A stretch of DNA of 19,695 nt. Source: Methanomassiliicoccaceae archaeon (lineage in GTDB: Archaea; Thermoplasmatota; Thermoplasmata; Methanomassiliicoccales; Methanomethylophilaceae). The notes under the pieces were generated by a model. That model was not told the origin of the DNA. It ran no database searches and worked only from the letters and a program-made list of their open reading frames with translations. The translations under genes were made by a program, and so were the position numbers. The stretch is taken from assembly GCA_009786295.1 (NCBI GenBank), contig WQTN01000136.1, positions 1 through 19,695 on the forward strand, given 5' to 3'. Below, piece after piece: positions 1 to 7,900 of this stretch (position 1 is its first letter; every line of letters starts with the position of its first letter).

Positions 1-1
1 C

Positions 2-766
2 GTAAGGCCGATAACGCACAAGGTCGGCGAACTCATTGTGAGAGGGGATCTCGAGGGTGCGGTAAGGTGCTATGTGTCGGACCCGTCGCTTTTCGAGGAT
101 GAGGTCTCTGCGGATGTAAGAAAAGCACTCTCGGAAAAAAGCGACTGGTCGTCTCTTTTGAAAGAGATGCCCGATTCGCTGTCCTTCGAGAAGATCATGG
201 TTGAGCACATTGTCTCTTCTCCCGATGACTGGAAAGGCGCTATCGGGAAACTTCCGAAGAATCTCCAGATGATGTTCGTGCACGCCTACCAATCCTATCT
301 TTTCAACAGGATGCTGAGCGGACGCATGAGCAGAGGTCTTCCTCTGAACAGACCGGTCATAGGGGACATCGTCATACCAATGGATGCCAACAGGATACCT
401 CAGCATGAGAATCCTATTGCGACAACGGCCGGCAACATAGACCTTGTGGCACGACAGGTAAGGTCCGGCAGAGCTTTCGTTACAATACCCTTATTCGGTT
501 CGGAAAGCGAGGTATCCGGGGGAGAGATGGGGGAAATAGAGAAATCTGTCATCGGCGATGAGAAAATTTCCAACAAGGACTTCATTGTTCCAGACCTTCC
601 GTACTGCAGTTCCAAAGGAAGCAGGAGGGAGATCCTGTGCCCGGTGTCCGACCTTTCGCATAAGATGGCCGGGGAGGGATACGAGATGAGCTTCTCCCTT
701 CCGAAAGGCAACTACGCGACATGCCTTCTCAGAGAGTACATGAAATCGGACATGGAAAAATATTGA
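2..766 (+). CDS. truD: tRNA pseudouridine synthase D (TruD), 3' part
   Basis: TruD converts a specific uridine of tRNA (U13 in the bacterial enzyme) to pseudouridine in the cytoplasm. The reading frame is open from base 2, so the gene begins before the window; the GTG at 38 is an internal valine codon in the typical stretch 'RPITHKVGELIVRGD', not a start. Recognition rests on archaeal TruD signatures: 'MMFVHAYQSYLFNRML', the following 'GDIVIP' segment that leads into the TRUD-specific insertion domain, and the C-terminal 'LPKGNYATCLLREYMK'. The catalytic aspartate region lies in the missing N-terminal part. The frame ends with TGA at 764-766, directly abutting the stop codon of the convergent TPR gene. 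The identification is secure; activity cannot be judged from this fragment. Confidence 0.93.
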   Translation, partial: VRPITHKVGELIVRGDLEGAVRCYVSDPSLFEDEVSADVRKALSEKSDWSSLLKEMPDSLSFEKIMVEHIVSSPDDWKGAIGKLPKNLQMMFVHAYQSYLFNRMLSGRMSRGLPLNRPVIGDIVIPMDANRIPQHENPIATTAGNIDLVARQVRSGRAFVTIPLFGSESEVSGGEMGEIEKSVIGDEKISNKDFIVPDLPYCSSKGSRREILCPVSDLSHKMAGEGYEMSFSLPKGNYATCLLREYMKSDMEKY

Positions 767-3697
767 TCAGATATTGTCTTTGACCATCTTCGCCTGATAT
801 ACTCCGATCTTGGATTTTTTCATTATTTCTTCTATGTTCGTACCTTTCTGGGTCTCATCCGCAATCTTTCTCAGTTCCGGATTAAGCGCTTTGGTTGACT
901 TTCTGGAGGTCAGCACTTTGTAAACATATGCTACAAGAAGTTTAGCCTCATCCGCATCCTTTGCACCGCCGGCGACATATGCGCAGGGTATTGATATGAG
1001 CTTGTCCTTTTCCATCCCTGCGCAGTTCCCTTTCATCACTGCGTTCAGAGATAACTTTTCCATCCTTTCGAACTCCAGGGTCCCTGGAGTGATATCTCCA
1101 TACTCAGAGATGTCGGACAGATAATTCATTATCGCCTTTGTGGTGGATTCATCAAGATCAAGCACGGTGATGATGTCCGGATCGCTTGGGGCGAGCTTTG
1201 AGATGTATGCGCGCCTGAGGATCCTTTCCGCATATCTCTTTACCGCATCTGGCACCTTTTGTTTCTGTGTTTTAGGTGCATCATGGTATCTTTGGTAGTC
1301 TGTATCTTTGCCGATCCCCAGCTCCGAATACAGCCTGTTCGCTGAATTCACATCGCCTACCGCCGCATATGCCTCGGCAAGGTCGTTGATGACAACGCTG
1401 TTGTCAGGCTGTATCGCAAGGATGCGGGTGCAGGCGTCGATCACTGCTCTGTGATTCCCTCTGGAAGAATAGAAATCCTTTTTGATCATCAGAAGCCGCA
1501 TAGAGTTCGGTTTCTGCCGCAATGCGGTGTCTATGATCTTTGCGGCGTCCTCCTCTTTTCCTTCGAGCATCAGTATCCTGACGGCAGCCTCCGCCCCTTC
1601 CTCATCGGTCGGATCAATGCTGATTATTTTCATTGCAGCCTCCTCTGCGCCTTTGAGGTCGCCGGCCGCCGCTCTTATATCGCGCCTGATCCTCATCATA
1701 TCAATGTTTTCGGGTTCGGTTATCATCGCAAGGTCCAGGAAGTAAGATGCTTCCTCGCACCTTCCGAGTTCCGCGAAGATCATTCCTTTCTTCACAAGCG
1801 CGTATATGTCATCCGGCCTCAGTTCTATGACCCTGTTGAGAGCCTCCACTGCACCGGCCAGATCCTTCTTCTTCTCAAGCACCGATGATCGGGATACCCA
1901 GTATTCCGGCTCATTCATGTTCAGGAGAATCGCTCTGTTATATGCCTCTTCCGCACCCTCAAGATTTCCCATCGCTTCGTCGGCCATTCCTTTAGAGTGC
2001 CAGATCATCGGATTTTTCGGATCGTCAATAGAAGCTGACGCATATGTGACCGATGCGGCCTTGTAGTTGCCCATGGCATATTCCGCATTCCCTTTCAGAC
2101 GCTTTACCACAGGGCTCTTGCCGAACTCCCTTTCTTTCTCGGTGAACATCTGTATGGCCTCGCGGTATTTGCCTTCGAGGATCATTGATGAAAGGATGTT
2201 GATGAAATTCTCCGCTCTGTTGTCGGCGACCATCATGTCCTTGTATGACGCATATGTTTCCTCAGACCGCCTCACGGAGAGGCTCGCCTTGGACAGGGTG
2301 TTCATCGCCTCTATGTTGCCCGGGTCGAGTTCAAGGATCCTGTTGCTTAGCTTCAGGGCATCCTCGTTGTTGTTCTTGGACACGGCGATGTCCTTCATCA
2401 GAAGCAGGACCCCTATGTTATTGGGGTCTGCTTTCTCCGCCTTTTCCAGATCTATGACGGCCTTGTCCGTCCTGCCTGTCCTGAACAGTATCTTCGCTTT
2501 TTGAAGCTTAACGTCGGCGTTGTCAGGGTTCATTTCTATGCCGTTCATTATGATCCGGAGCGAAGAATTGATGTTCCCTTTTTCATATTCGATTTCTGAT
2601 TTAAGAATAAAAGCGTTAGGATCAGCGGGATGCGAAAGGAGCACTTTGTCCACGACCGACTCGGCATCCGAATAGTATGAGTTTGAAAGCAGCACCTTCG
2701 CTCCCGATACGTACGCCCTCAGGTCCGCATTCTCGCTGTCAAGATATTCCTTCACGCATTGAGATGCCTCGGCCTTCATTCCGAGCGCCGAATATGTTTT
2801 GATCAGGCCGGTCATGACAATGGGCGAGACGGGGTCCAACGCCTCCGCGTCCCTGTAAAGGGATAATGCCTTCTCGTAATTCCTTCCGGAGTAGAATGCT
2901 TTGGCCGCTTCGCATATGATATAGATGCAGTTCGCGCTTTTTGTGAGAAGCGCCGAATACATCATCTGTGCAGAGTGCCAGTCCCTTTCATCCATCGACA
3001 TCCTTGCGGATGCCAGCACATACTCTGGGTTCTTGTTCCTGTGTTCCTCGGATTCTATCATCGCTTTCGTCGCGTCGTCCCTTCTGCCGCCGTACCAATC
3101 CCGGTATATCTCATACAGCCTTCGTACGAACCCGCCGTCTGTGTTGTCACCGAATGGTATCTGCTCTCTCCCGACGGCAAGCAGTTCGATGTTCTGCCTG
3201 TACATCCAGCCTTCCGCCGGTTCTATCCTTTGGATGAGCTCATAGAACATCGGAAACGTGGGATCGCTGCATCTCGCTTTCATAAGCTCTTTCTTCGCTT
3301 TCGGGGTGTCCCCCATCCCCAGTGCGATCTTTGCCCTCACACAGCCGAGCATCGGTATGTTCTGAGCTCGTTTCACCGAATCTGCCATCTCTTCTGCCTT
3401 ATCCCATAAGCCCATGCGGGCGTATCCCATGGCCGCCGTGAGCGCCGGCATACAGTCATTCGGCCTGCTTTTGGAAACGATCTGATCAATAAGAGGCCGC
3501 ATCCCGCTGGTTTGCGTCTCCTGCAGCCCTTCGATCAGCAGCGAAAGTATCGCAGAGTTGGTCAGGCCTTCGCGTTTCATCACGCTGCCTGCGATGTTAA
3601 GGTAAATCTCATTTTTCTTCAATGCACTGTCCTTTTCAGACGTCAGCCTTTTCCAGACGTTGACCTCGAAACTGTCTTGGAATACCGGTTCGTGCAT
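767..3697 (-). CDS. Large TPR-repeat protein, ~976 aa
   Basis: A long protein built mostly of tetratricopeptide repeats. From about residue 240 to 800 there are consecutive 34-residue helix pairs with the usual small/aromatic pattern, such as 'AEYAMGNYKAASVTYASA' and 'AYNRAILLNMNEPEYWV'. Such solenoids act as protein-protein scaffolds; no catalytic motif, signal peptide or membrane segment is visible, so it is probably cytoplasmic. The first ~100 residues are helical but poorly repeat-like. The last ~140 residues (from about 'YAERILRRAYISKLAPSDPD') are not TPR and look like a separate domain that I do not recognise. A TTG at 3706 and a GTG at 3700 are in frame just upstream; I prefer the ATG at 3697, because a TATA-like TTTATC near 3725-3730 would give a nearly leaderless transcript and no Shine-Dalgarno is seen. 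Its stop abuts truD's stop with no gap. Confidence 0.85.
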   Translation of the reverse strand: MHEPVFQDSFEVNVWKRLTSEKDSALKKNEIYLNIAGSVMKREGLTNSAILSLLIEGLQETQTSGMRPLIDQIVSKSRPNDCMPALTAAMGYARMGLWDKAEEMADSVKRAQNIPMLGCVRAKIALGMGDTPKAKKELMKARCSDPTFPMFYELIQRIEPAEGWMYRQNIELLAVGREQIPFGDNTDGGFVRRLYEIYRDWYGGRRDDATKAMIESEEHRNKNPEYVLASARMSMDERDWHSAQMMYSALLTKSANCIYIICEAAKAFYSGRNYEKALSLYRDAEALDPVSPIVMTGLIKTYSALGMKAEASQCVKEYLDSENADLRAYVSGAKVLLSNSYYSDAESVVDKVLLSHPADPNAFILKSEIEYEKGNINSSLRIIMNGIEMNPDNADVKLQKAKILFRTGRTDKAVIDLEKAEKADPNNIGVLLLMKDIAVSKNNNEDALKLSNRILELDPGNIEAMNTLSKASLSVRRSEETYASYKDMMVADNRAENFINILSSMILEGKYREAIQMFTEKEREFGKSPVVKRLKGNAEYAMGNYKAASVTYASASIDDPKNPMIWHSKGMADEAMGNLEGAEEAYNRAILLNMNEPEYWVSRSSVLEKKKDLAGAVEALNRVIELRPDDIYALVKKGMIFAELGRCEEASYFLDLAMITEPENIDMMRIRRDIRAAAGDLKGAEEAAMKIISIDPTDEEGAEAAVRILMLEGKEEDAAKIIDTALRQKPNSMRLLMIKKDFYSSRGNHRAVIDACTRILAIQPDNSVVINDLAEAYAAVGDVNSANRLYSELGIGKDTDYQRYHDAPKTQKQKVPDAVKRYAERILRRAYISKLAPSDPDIITVLDLDESTTKAIMNYLSDISEYGDITPGTLEFERMEKLSLNAVMKGNCAGMEKDKLISIPCAYVAGGAKDADEAKLLVAYVYKVLTSRKSTKALNPELRKIADETQKGTNIEEIMKKSKIGVYQAKMVKDNI

Positions 3698-3777
3698 CAC
3701 GTACAAGTATCTTTAAGAGAATAGATAAAACTAAGTCTGTTTTTGACAGAATCCAGAGTATTTTTCCGCTAACATCA

Positions 3778-3788
3778 CAATTATATAC
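3778..3788 (+). promoter_or_regulatory. TATA box for tRNA-Gly
   Basis: The A/T-only stretch around 'aattatata' lies about 28-34 nt before the first base of the tRNA, the usual archaeal TATA distance for a transcript starting at or just before the tRNA. It is the only strong candidate in the gap between the divergent TPR gene and the tRNA. Confidence 0.55.
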
Positions 3789-3813
3789 AATTACAAAATA
3801 GGGGAGGTTCGCT

Positions 3814-3886
3814 GCAACTGTAATCTAGTTGGTTAGGATTCAAGCCTTCCAAGCTTGCTACCCGGGTTCAAATCCCGGCGGTTGCA
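3814..3886 (+). tRNA. tRNA-Gly (anticodon TCC)
   Basis: A 73-nt cloverleaf can be folded by eye. The acceptor stem is GCAACTG with CGGTTGC (one T-G pair), the D stem ATCT/GGAT around loop AGTTGGTTA, the anticodon stem CAAGC/GCTTG with loop CTTCCAA (anticodon TCC, reading GGA/GGG glycine codons), and the T stem CCGGG/CCCGG with loop TTCAAAT. The discriminator base is A. CCA is not encoded (the next bases are ctct), and no intron is present. The 3' half of a tRNA gene is a favoured integration site for tyrosine-recombinase elements, and a decayed integrase starts 48 nt downstream. Confidence 0.96.
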
Positions 3887-3933
3887 CTCTCATAATCATG
3901 GCCAGATGTCCGGATTTGTGCAACCTGCGCGAT

Positions 3934-4213
3934 TTACCATGTCTCTCTCGCTTCTTTGATCATATTCGCCGCGACTTCCTGCAGCAGTAGCCTTCGGCAG
4001 TCTTTAGTTGATTCATGCCCCATGAGTACCGACACCGCCTCAATGTTAAGGCTCATATCCAGATATTTCTGGCCAACGGGGCCCTCGATGACACAAAGTG
4101 TAGCGAACTGAAGCTAACGGTAAACGAGATAAAGACCATATGCCTCCTTCTTGGAAACCCTTCCACGATGTCCGACAGGGACCTCGCCTCTTTTCACAAG
4201 GTAGTCGTTCTAC
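3934..4213 (-). pseudogene. Decayed tyrosine recombinase (integrase), C-terminal part
   Basis: Read on the minus strand, the frame ending with TAA at 3934-3936 contains 'FATLC' (resembling the box II HxxR neighbourhood) and 'LNIEAVSVLMGHEST', a close match to the LGH-box just before the catalytic tyrosine of phage-type integrases. The expected tyrosine segment then appears only in the +1 frame, as 'KTAEGYCCRK', after which the original frame resumes with 'EVAANMIKEARETW' and the stop. A TAG at 4114-4116 further interrupts the frame upstream. The gene is therefore frameshifted around its active site and broken by a stop, with no recognisable N-terminal domains. Its position immediately beyond tRNA-Gly and pointing towards it fits an element that once integrated at this tRNA. 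The upstream limit (about 4213) is approximate. Family assignment is an inference from motif reading. Confidence 0.6.
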
Positions 4214-4437
4214 TTACCCCAATCCCAATGTGCATCTCGTTATTGTATCGGCCACCATCAAGCTTTCTGAAGAGGTTCGGTGGCTGTGCCCACCATTCCT
4301 TGAACGAAATGGGTGGACTCCTTTTCTCTACCCTTCTGCAAAGACCCAAAAACGGACGACCGCACAGCGAAGCCCCGCATCGAACAACGCTCAAAATATG
4401 CACTAAATGATCAAAATGAATTATACGACACAGTAAA
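4214..4437. other. Gene-free spacer
   Basis: This stretch between the integrase remnant and the end of the transporter operon shows only short frames without recognisable motifs on either strand. It may include further decayed integrase sequence, but I cannot support that. Confidence 0.4.
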
Positions 4438-5505
4438 TCAGGCCCAACTATTTTTATTCATACGCAACAAGATCGATACGAACAACGGGCCTCCCACTAA
4501 TGCCATGACAACGCCTACAGGCATGTTTACTACAGATACCGTTTTGGATACAGAGTCCGCACATATCAGGAACAATGAGCCGAATGCGGCTGAACATGGG
4601 ATAAGAAAACGATTATCGGATCCGATGAACTGTCGAACGATATTGGGGCAGACCAATCCAACGAATCCTATTGGCCCTGTGAAAGAGACTATCGTTGCCG
4701 TCATAAGTGATACAATTATCAGATAATACATCCTTTTGCGTTTAGGGTCAACCCCTGAACTGACTGCGTTGCGGTCTCCCATGGCTAATATATTCAAACT
4801 GTTCGAGAAGCGGAAAAGGAGTACCATACAAATGCTTGTCAAAACAGCGACAGGAATTATGTTCTCCCATGTGGCGCGGCCCAGGGTTCCGATCCCCCAC
4901 ATGTATGCTTCGGCCAATTGCCCCGGATTAGCCAGCAGTTTCAACAGTGTCGTTGTTGCACCGAATATGAACATGATCGATAATCCGATGAGAATCATCA
5001 TTATTGGACTCAATGACCTATGTTTTGTGAATAGAACTATCACAGCAACCGGTATCATAGACAGAAGAAAAGCGTTGAGAATTATCGACAGATCTCCAGT
5101 GAAGCCAGGGATAAGAGATATTCCCAATATAATGGAGATGGTCGCACCCAATGAAGCTCCTGAAGAGATACCCATGATATATGGATCTGCCAGCGGATTA
5201 CGCATCATGCTCTGCATTACTGCGCCTCCAGTGGCCAAACCCGCGCCTGCAAACACAGCCATTATTGCACGGGGCATACGAAGGTTCCATATCACATGAA
5301 GATCTTGACGGTCAACCGGGTTGCCCAGCATATGATCTATGATCACTTTGAATGAATCAATGAAGCTTATCTTGTAACTCCCGATGGAAACCGAAAGAAC
5401 CATCATCAGGATTGCTATGGTCACGCAGAATACGATAAATAACACTTTTTTTGAGATCATTGTCTCGTAAGCACGATGCAACGAAGCATATTTCGGAGAT
5501 ATCAC
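4438..5505 (-). CDS. FecCD/BtuC-type ABC transporter permease (last gene of operon)
   Basis: A 355-residue membrane protein of the FecCD/BtuC family, whose dimers form the channel of importers for iron-siderophores, haem, cobalamin and related chelates. Around nine or ten hydrophobic helices are visible, starting at about residue 20. Family hallmarks are 'NLRMPRAIMAVFAGAGLA' near residues 69-86, 'NPLADPYIMGISSGASLG' (the L1/L2 gating region), and the cytoplasmic coupling stretch 'GFVGLVCPNIVR', where the usual 'PH' is 'PN'. The start is a GTG whose last bases form the TGA stop of the preceding permease (GTGA overlap), preceded by a GGGGAGG ribosome site about 7 nt upstream. A second, diverged permease gene precedes it, so the channel is likely a heterodimer. 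The substrate cannot be read from the sequence. Confidence 0.9.
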   Translation of the reverse strand: MISPKYASLHRAYETMISKKVLFIVFCVTIAILMMVLSVSIGSYKISFIDSFKVIIDHMLGNPVDRQDLHVIWNLRMPRAIMAVFAGAGLATGGAVMQSMMRNPLADPYIMGISSGASLGATISIILGISLIPGFTGDLSIILNAFLLSMIPVAVIVLFTKHRSLSPIMMILIGLSIMFIFGATTTLLKLLANPGQLAEAYMWGIGTLGRATWENIIPVAVLTSICMVLLFRFSNSLNILAMGDRNAVSSGVDPKRKRMYYLIIVSLMTATIVSFTGPIGFVGLVCPNIVRQFIGSDNRFLIPCSAAFGSLFLICADSVSKTVSVVNMPVGVVMALVGGPLFVSILLRMNKNSWA

Positions 5506-6602
5506 GACTGTACCTCCCCGTAACTTTTTTTCTGGCGTAAAATTAGATAAAGGAGCATAGGCCCCCCGAGGAAGGATAAAATGACCCCTACAGGGATGCC
5601 GCCCGAGACAATTATCCTGGCAATAATGTCTGTTCCGACTATTAATGCGGCGCCGAAGGCCATGGATGCGGGAATCAGATAGCGATTGTCTGATCCAATA
5701 ATCATACGGACCATGTGCGGGGCTATCAATCCGACGAAGCCTATGATGCCCGTATAGGATATGATCGCTGCTGTCATGACAGACAAAAGTATGAGGGAGA
5801 ACGTTCTGAAACGTGTTACATTCAGCCCGAGACTGGTGGCATTGTCATCGCCCAGACTCAATACATTGAGCCTACTGGATACTAACAATAATAAAACCAT
5901 GCCTGCGACAGTTATCACAAGCATTAATGGTATTTGATCCCAAACCGCATTTTCAAGCGTTCCGATCTGCCATCGGTATGCGGTTGCGAGTTTATTCTCA
6001 TCCGCACTTACCATTATCAATGTCGTGAGAGCGTTGAAAAAATATGATATGGCCGTTCCAGCAAGCACCATTGTCGCAGGAGAAGACCTCACTCTGCGAG
6101 ATATAAGTATGATCATCAACGCGGGTACCAAACTGCCTATGAACGCATTGGCCATAATGCCTGCATCACTGGCAATGGCGGAGAATGTCATTCCCATTAC
6201 AATGGCGGCAACAGCGCCGAAACATGCTCCCGAAGATATGCCCGTAATATATGGATCTGCAAGCGGATTTTTAAGTAAACTCTGCATTGTTATGCCGCCT
6301 AGAGCAAGCGATGCGCCCGCTATTATTCCTATAACGATACGTGGCAAGCGGATGCTGCACACGATATAATCGTCCCACCACGCATTGGTTCCGATCTCAT
6401 AGGTAATGCCGTTGATGTTATTCCATATTATTTCGAACACATGCCAGAAAGGAATTTCTCTATCGCCGGCGGCACAGGATAACACGGACAGTATCACTAC
6501 TACAACTACACACGCGGTGATGAAAGCGATTTTACGAAATATGTAACGTCGATAATCTGTTTTGATCTGCATAGCGCCCGATTCTGTATCAGGGGCACTC
6601 AA
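5502..6602 (-). CDS. FecCD/BtuC-type ABC transporter permease
   Basis: A 366-residue permease of the same family as its downstream neighbour, with 'IRLPRIVIGIIAGASLALGG', 'NPLADPYITGISSGACFG' and the coupling helix 'GFVGLIAPHMVR'. The first ~25 residues are polar and positively charged, followed by about ten hydrophobic segments. The start is a TTG at 6600-6602 whose TG is shared with the TGA stop of the nitrogenase-like gene upstream (TTGA); a GGAGG lies about 11 nt ahead of it. An ATG ten codons later lacks a ribosome site. Two non-identical permeases plus one ATPase gene suggest a BtuC2D2-like complex with two different permease halves. The tight coupling to the nitrogenase-like gene is unusual for an importer operon. 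Confidence 0.9.
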   Translation of the reverse strand: MSAPDTESGAMQIKTDYRRYIFRKIAFITACVVVVVILSVLSCAAGDREIPFWHVFEIIWNNINGITYEIGTNAWWDDYIVCSIRLPRIVIGIIAGASLALGGITMQSLLKNPLADPYITGISSGACFGAVAAIVMGMTFSAIASDAGIMANAFIGSLVPALMIILISRRVRSSPATMVLAGTAISYFFNALTTLIMVSADENKLATAYRWQIGTLENAVWDQIPLMLVITVAGMVLLLLVSSRLNVLSLGDDNATSLGLNVTRFRTFSLILLSVMTAAIISYTGIIGFVGLIAPHMVRMIIGSDNRYLIPASMAFGAALIVGTDIIARIIVSGGIPVGVILSFLGGPMLLYLILRQKKSYGEVQS

Positions 6603-7900
6603 TTCGATTCAGACCTCCTCAGGTTACATATTATTTCATCCAAGATATGCAATGCACCCATTGGTCCGTATATCGGACGGGGGAGTATGCCCGTTTGAGA
6701 ATTGGACCCCGCACCTATATCCAAAGTAATACCGGATGATCTTTTTACTGAAAGGATTTCCGCAGTATTATGATCACAAAAAGTTACCTCTGCCTGCGCT
6801 GAAAGTTCTTTGTTCCAGCTATCTGTCAGACCGTGGTCTGATAAGAAAATACGTAATAACTCGGACTCCGAAGGATCGCTTCCAGGATCCGCCAATACTG
6901 TAATGGGAATAAACCCGATGTAATCATACAACCACTCCGTTAAAGCGCGTGCGACCGAAGCTGGAGCAGCGACTGACATCGTCATTCCACGTAAACGGCT
7001 GGACTCATTGGGAAACCCAATGAATTTATTAAAAACTCGACCCTCGTGGCTCCTGACGATTTCTAACGCAGGCTGCGGATCCGCATTGGTCATTTCTGCC
7101 ACAGTGGTCAGCCATTTCTTTATCGGAGCGAATCCGATCGGTGCGCCCATTGGGCCTTTACAGAATGGAATACCATAGTTATTTTTGTAGAACTGAACCA
7201 GTTTACTGCACATTTCCGGGCAAACTACAACATTCAATTCGGCAGAAACAGAATCATGCAATTCTTGTATTGTGCACCCGGCTCCGGGACACGACGTGAC
7301 TTGTAACCCCATGGCTTCCAGTAATTCTGTCAATCCCGATTTGGCTGACATCCAGTCCTTATCCATTATTGACAGCCCAATAAGATTCACCGTCTTTGGG
7401 ATTTTCAGTTTTTTCGGCGGATGCAGGTATGCCATTATCGACGTAAGCATATGATCATAGCCAGCTGTAAATGGAATAGAGATCAATGATTCGTCCACGA
7501 ACATCGCTTTATTTTCCAGACCACAGCTGCGGATCGCCTTTGGGTGATTGTCCCCTATCAAAGCTGCCCCGGGAGAATTGACAATGACAAAAAGTTCTGC
7601 ACCTTTCGAAGATACAACAGGCAATACTTCTGTTATTTTTCCGTAGGCACCGTTGATATAATCCTGCTCATCGAGATATGAAGAGGGAATGCGCGACTGT
7701 CCAAAGAAGAAGGGTATGTTATATTCCGCAGTCCCAGAGGATCCCATACGGGGAAATGCGGATACGGAACAGTGCATGAAGAACAAACGACACCCTCCTG
7801 GTCCGTGTAATATGGCGCGGGCATCTTTGATGCCCTCTGCGGCCATTAAGGCTCCGGTAAGACCATCCGGTAATATCCTCACGATCCCCCATCCCTCCAT
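6599..7900 (-). CDS. Nitrogenase component-1-like protein (NifK/BchB-like subunit)
   Basis: A 433-residue protein of the nitrogenase component 1 superfamily (NifD/NifK/BchN/BchB/CfbD). Recognition rests on 'ILHGPGGCRLFF' (residues 30-41; compare HGPVGC of NifD) with Cys37, a helix ending in 'ALIGDN' (113-118, the GDD/GDN turn), and later Rossmann-like beta-alpha units. The protein begins only ~37 residues before the HGPxGC motif, so the first cluster cysteine of NifD/NifK is absent. The third is replaced: 'VNSPGAALIGDN' stands where others have TTC-x-x-x-x-IGDD. Further cysteines occur at 44, 204, 209, 227, 231 and 247. It overlaps the preceding fusion gene by 22 bp. The ATG at 7900 has its purine-rich stretch very close; a GTG at codon 7 is an alternative start. 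Most likely it is the partner of the NifD-like half of the fusion protein. The substrate is unknown. Confidence 0.8.
   Translation of the reverse strand: MEGWGIVRILPDGLTGALMAAEGIKDARAILHGPGGCRLFFMHCSVSAFPRMGSSGTAEYNIPFFFGQSRIPSSYLDEQDYINGAYGKITEVLPVVSSKGAELFVIVNSPGAALIGDNHPKAIRSCGLENKAMFVDESLISIPFTAGYDHMLTSIMAYLHPPKKLKIPKTVNLIGLSIMDKDWMSAKSGLTELLEAMGLQVTSCPGAGCTIQELHDSVSAELNVVVCPEMCSKLVQFYKNNYGIPFCKGPMGAPIGFAPIKKWLTTVAEMTNADPQPALEIVRSHEGRVFNKFIGFPNESSRLRGMTMSVAAPASVARALTEWLYDYIGFIPITVLADPGSDPSESELLRIFLSDHGLTDSWNKELSAQAEVTFCDHNTAEILSVKRSSGITLDIGAGSNSQTGILPRPIYGPMGALHILDEIICNLRRSESN

Noticed and set aside
4015..4726. Plus-strand frames of 88-137 codons beside and over the last permease
   Set aside because: No motifs; they overlap the integrase remnant and the permease, and show no plausible ribosome sites.
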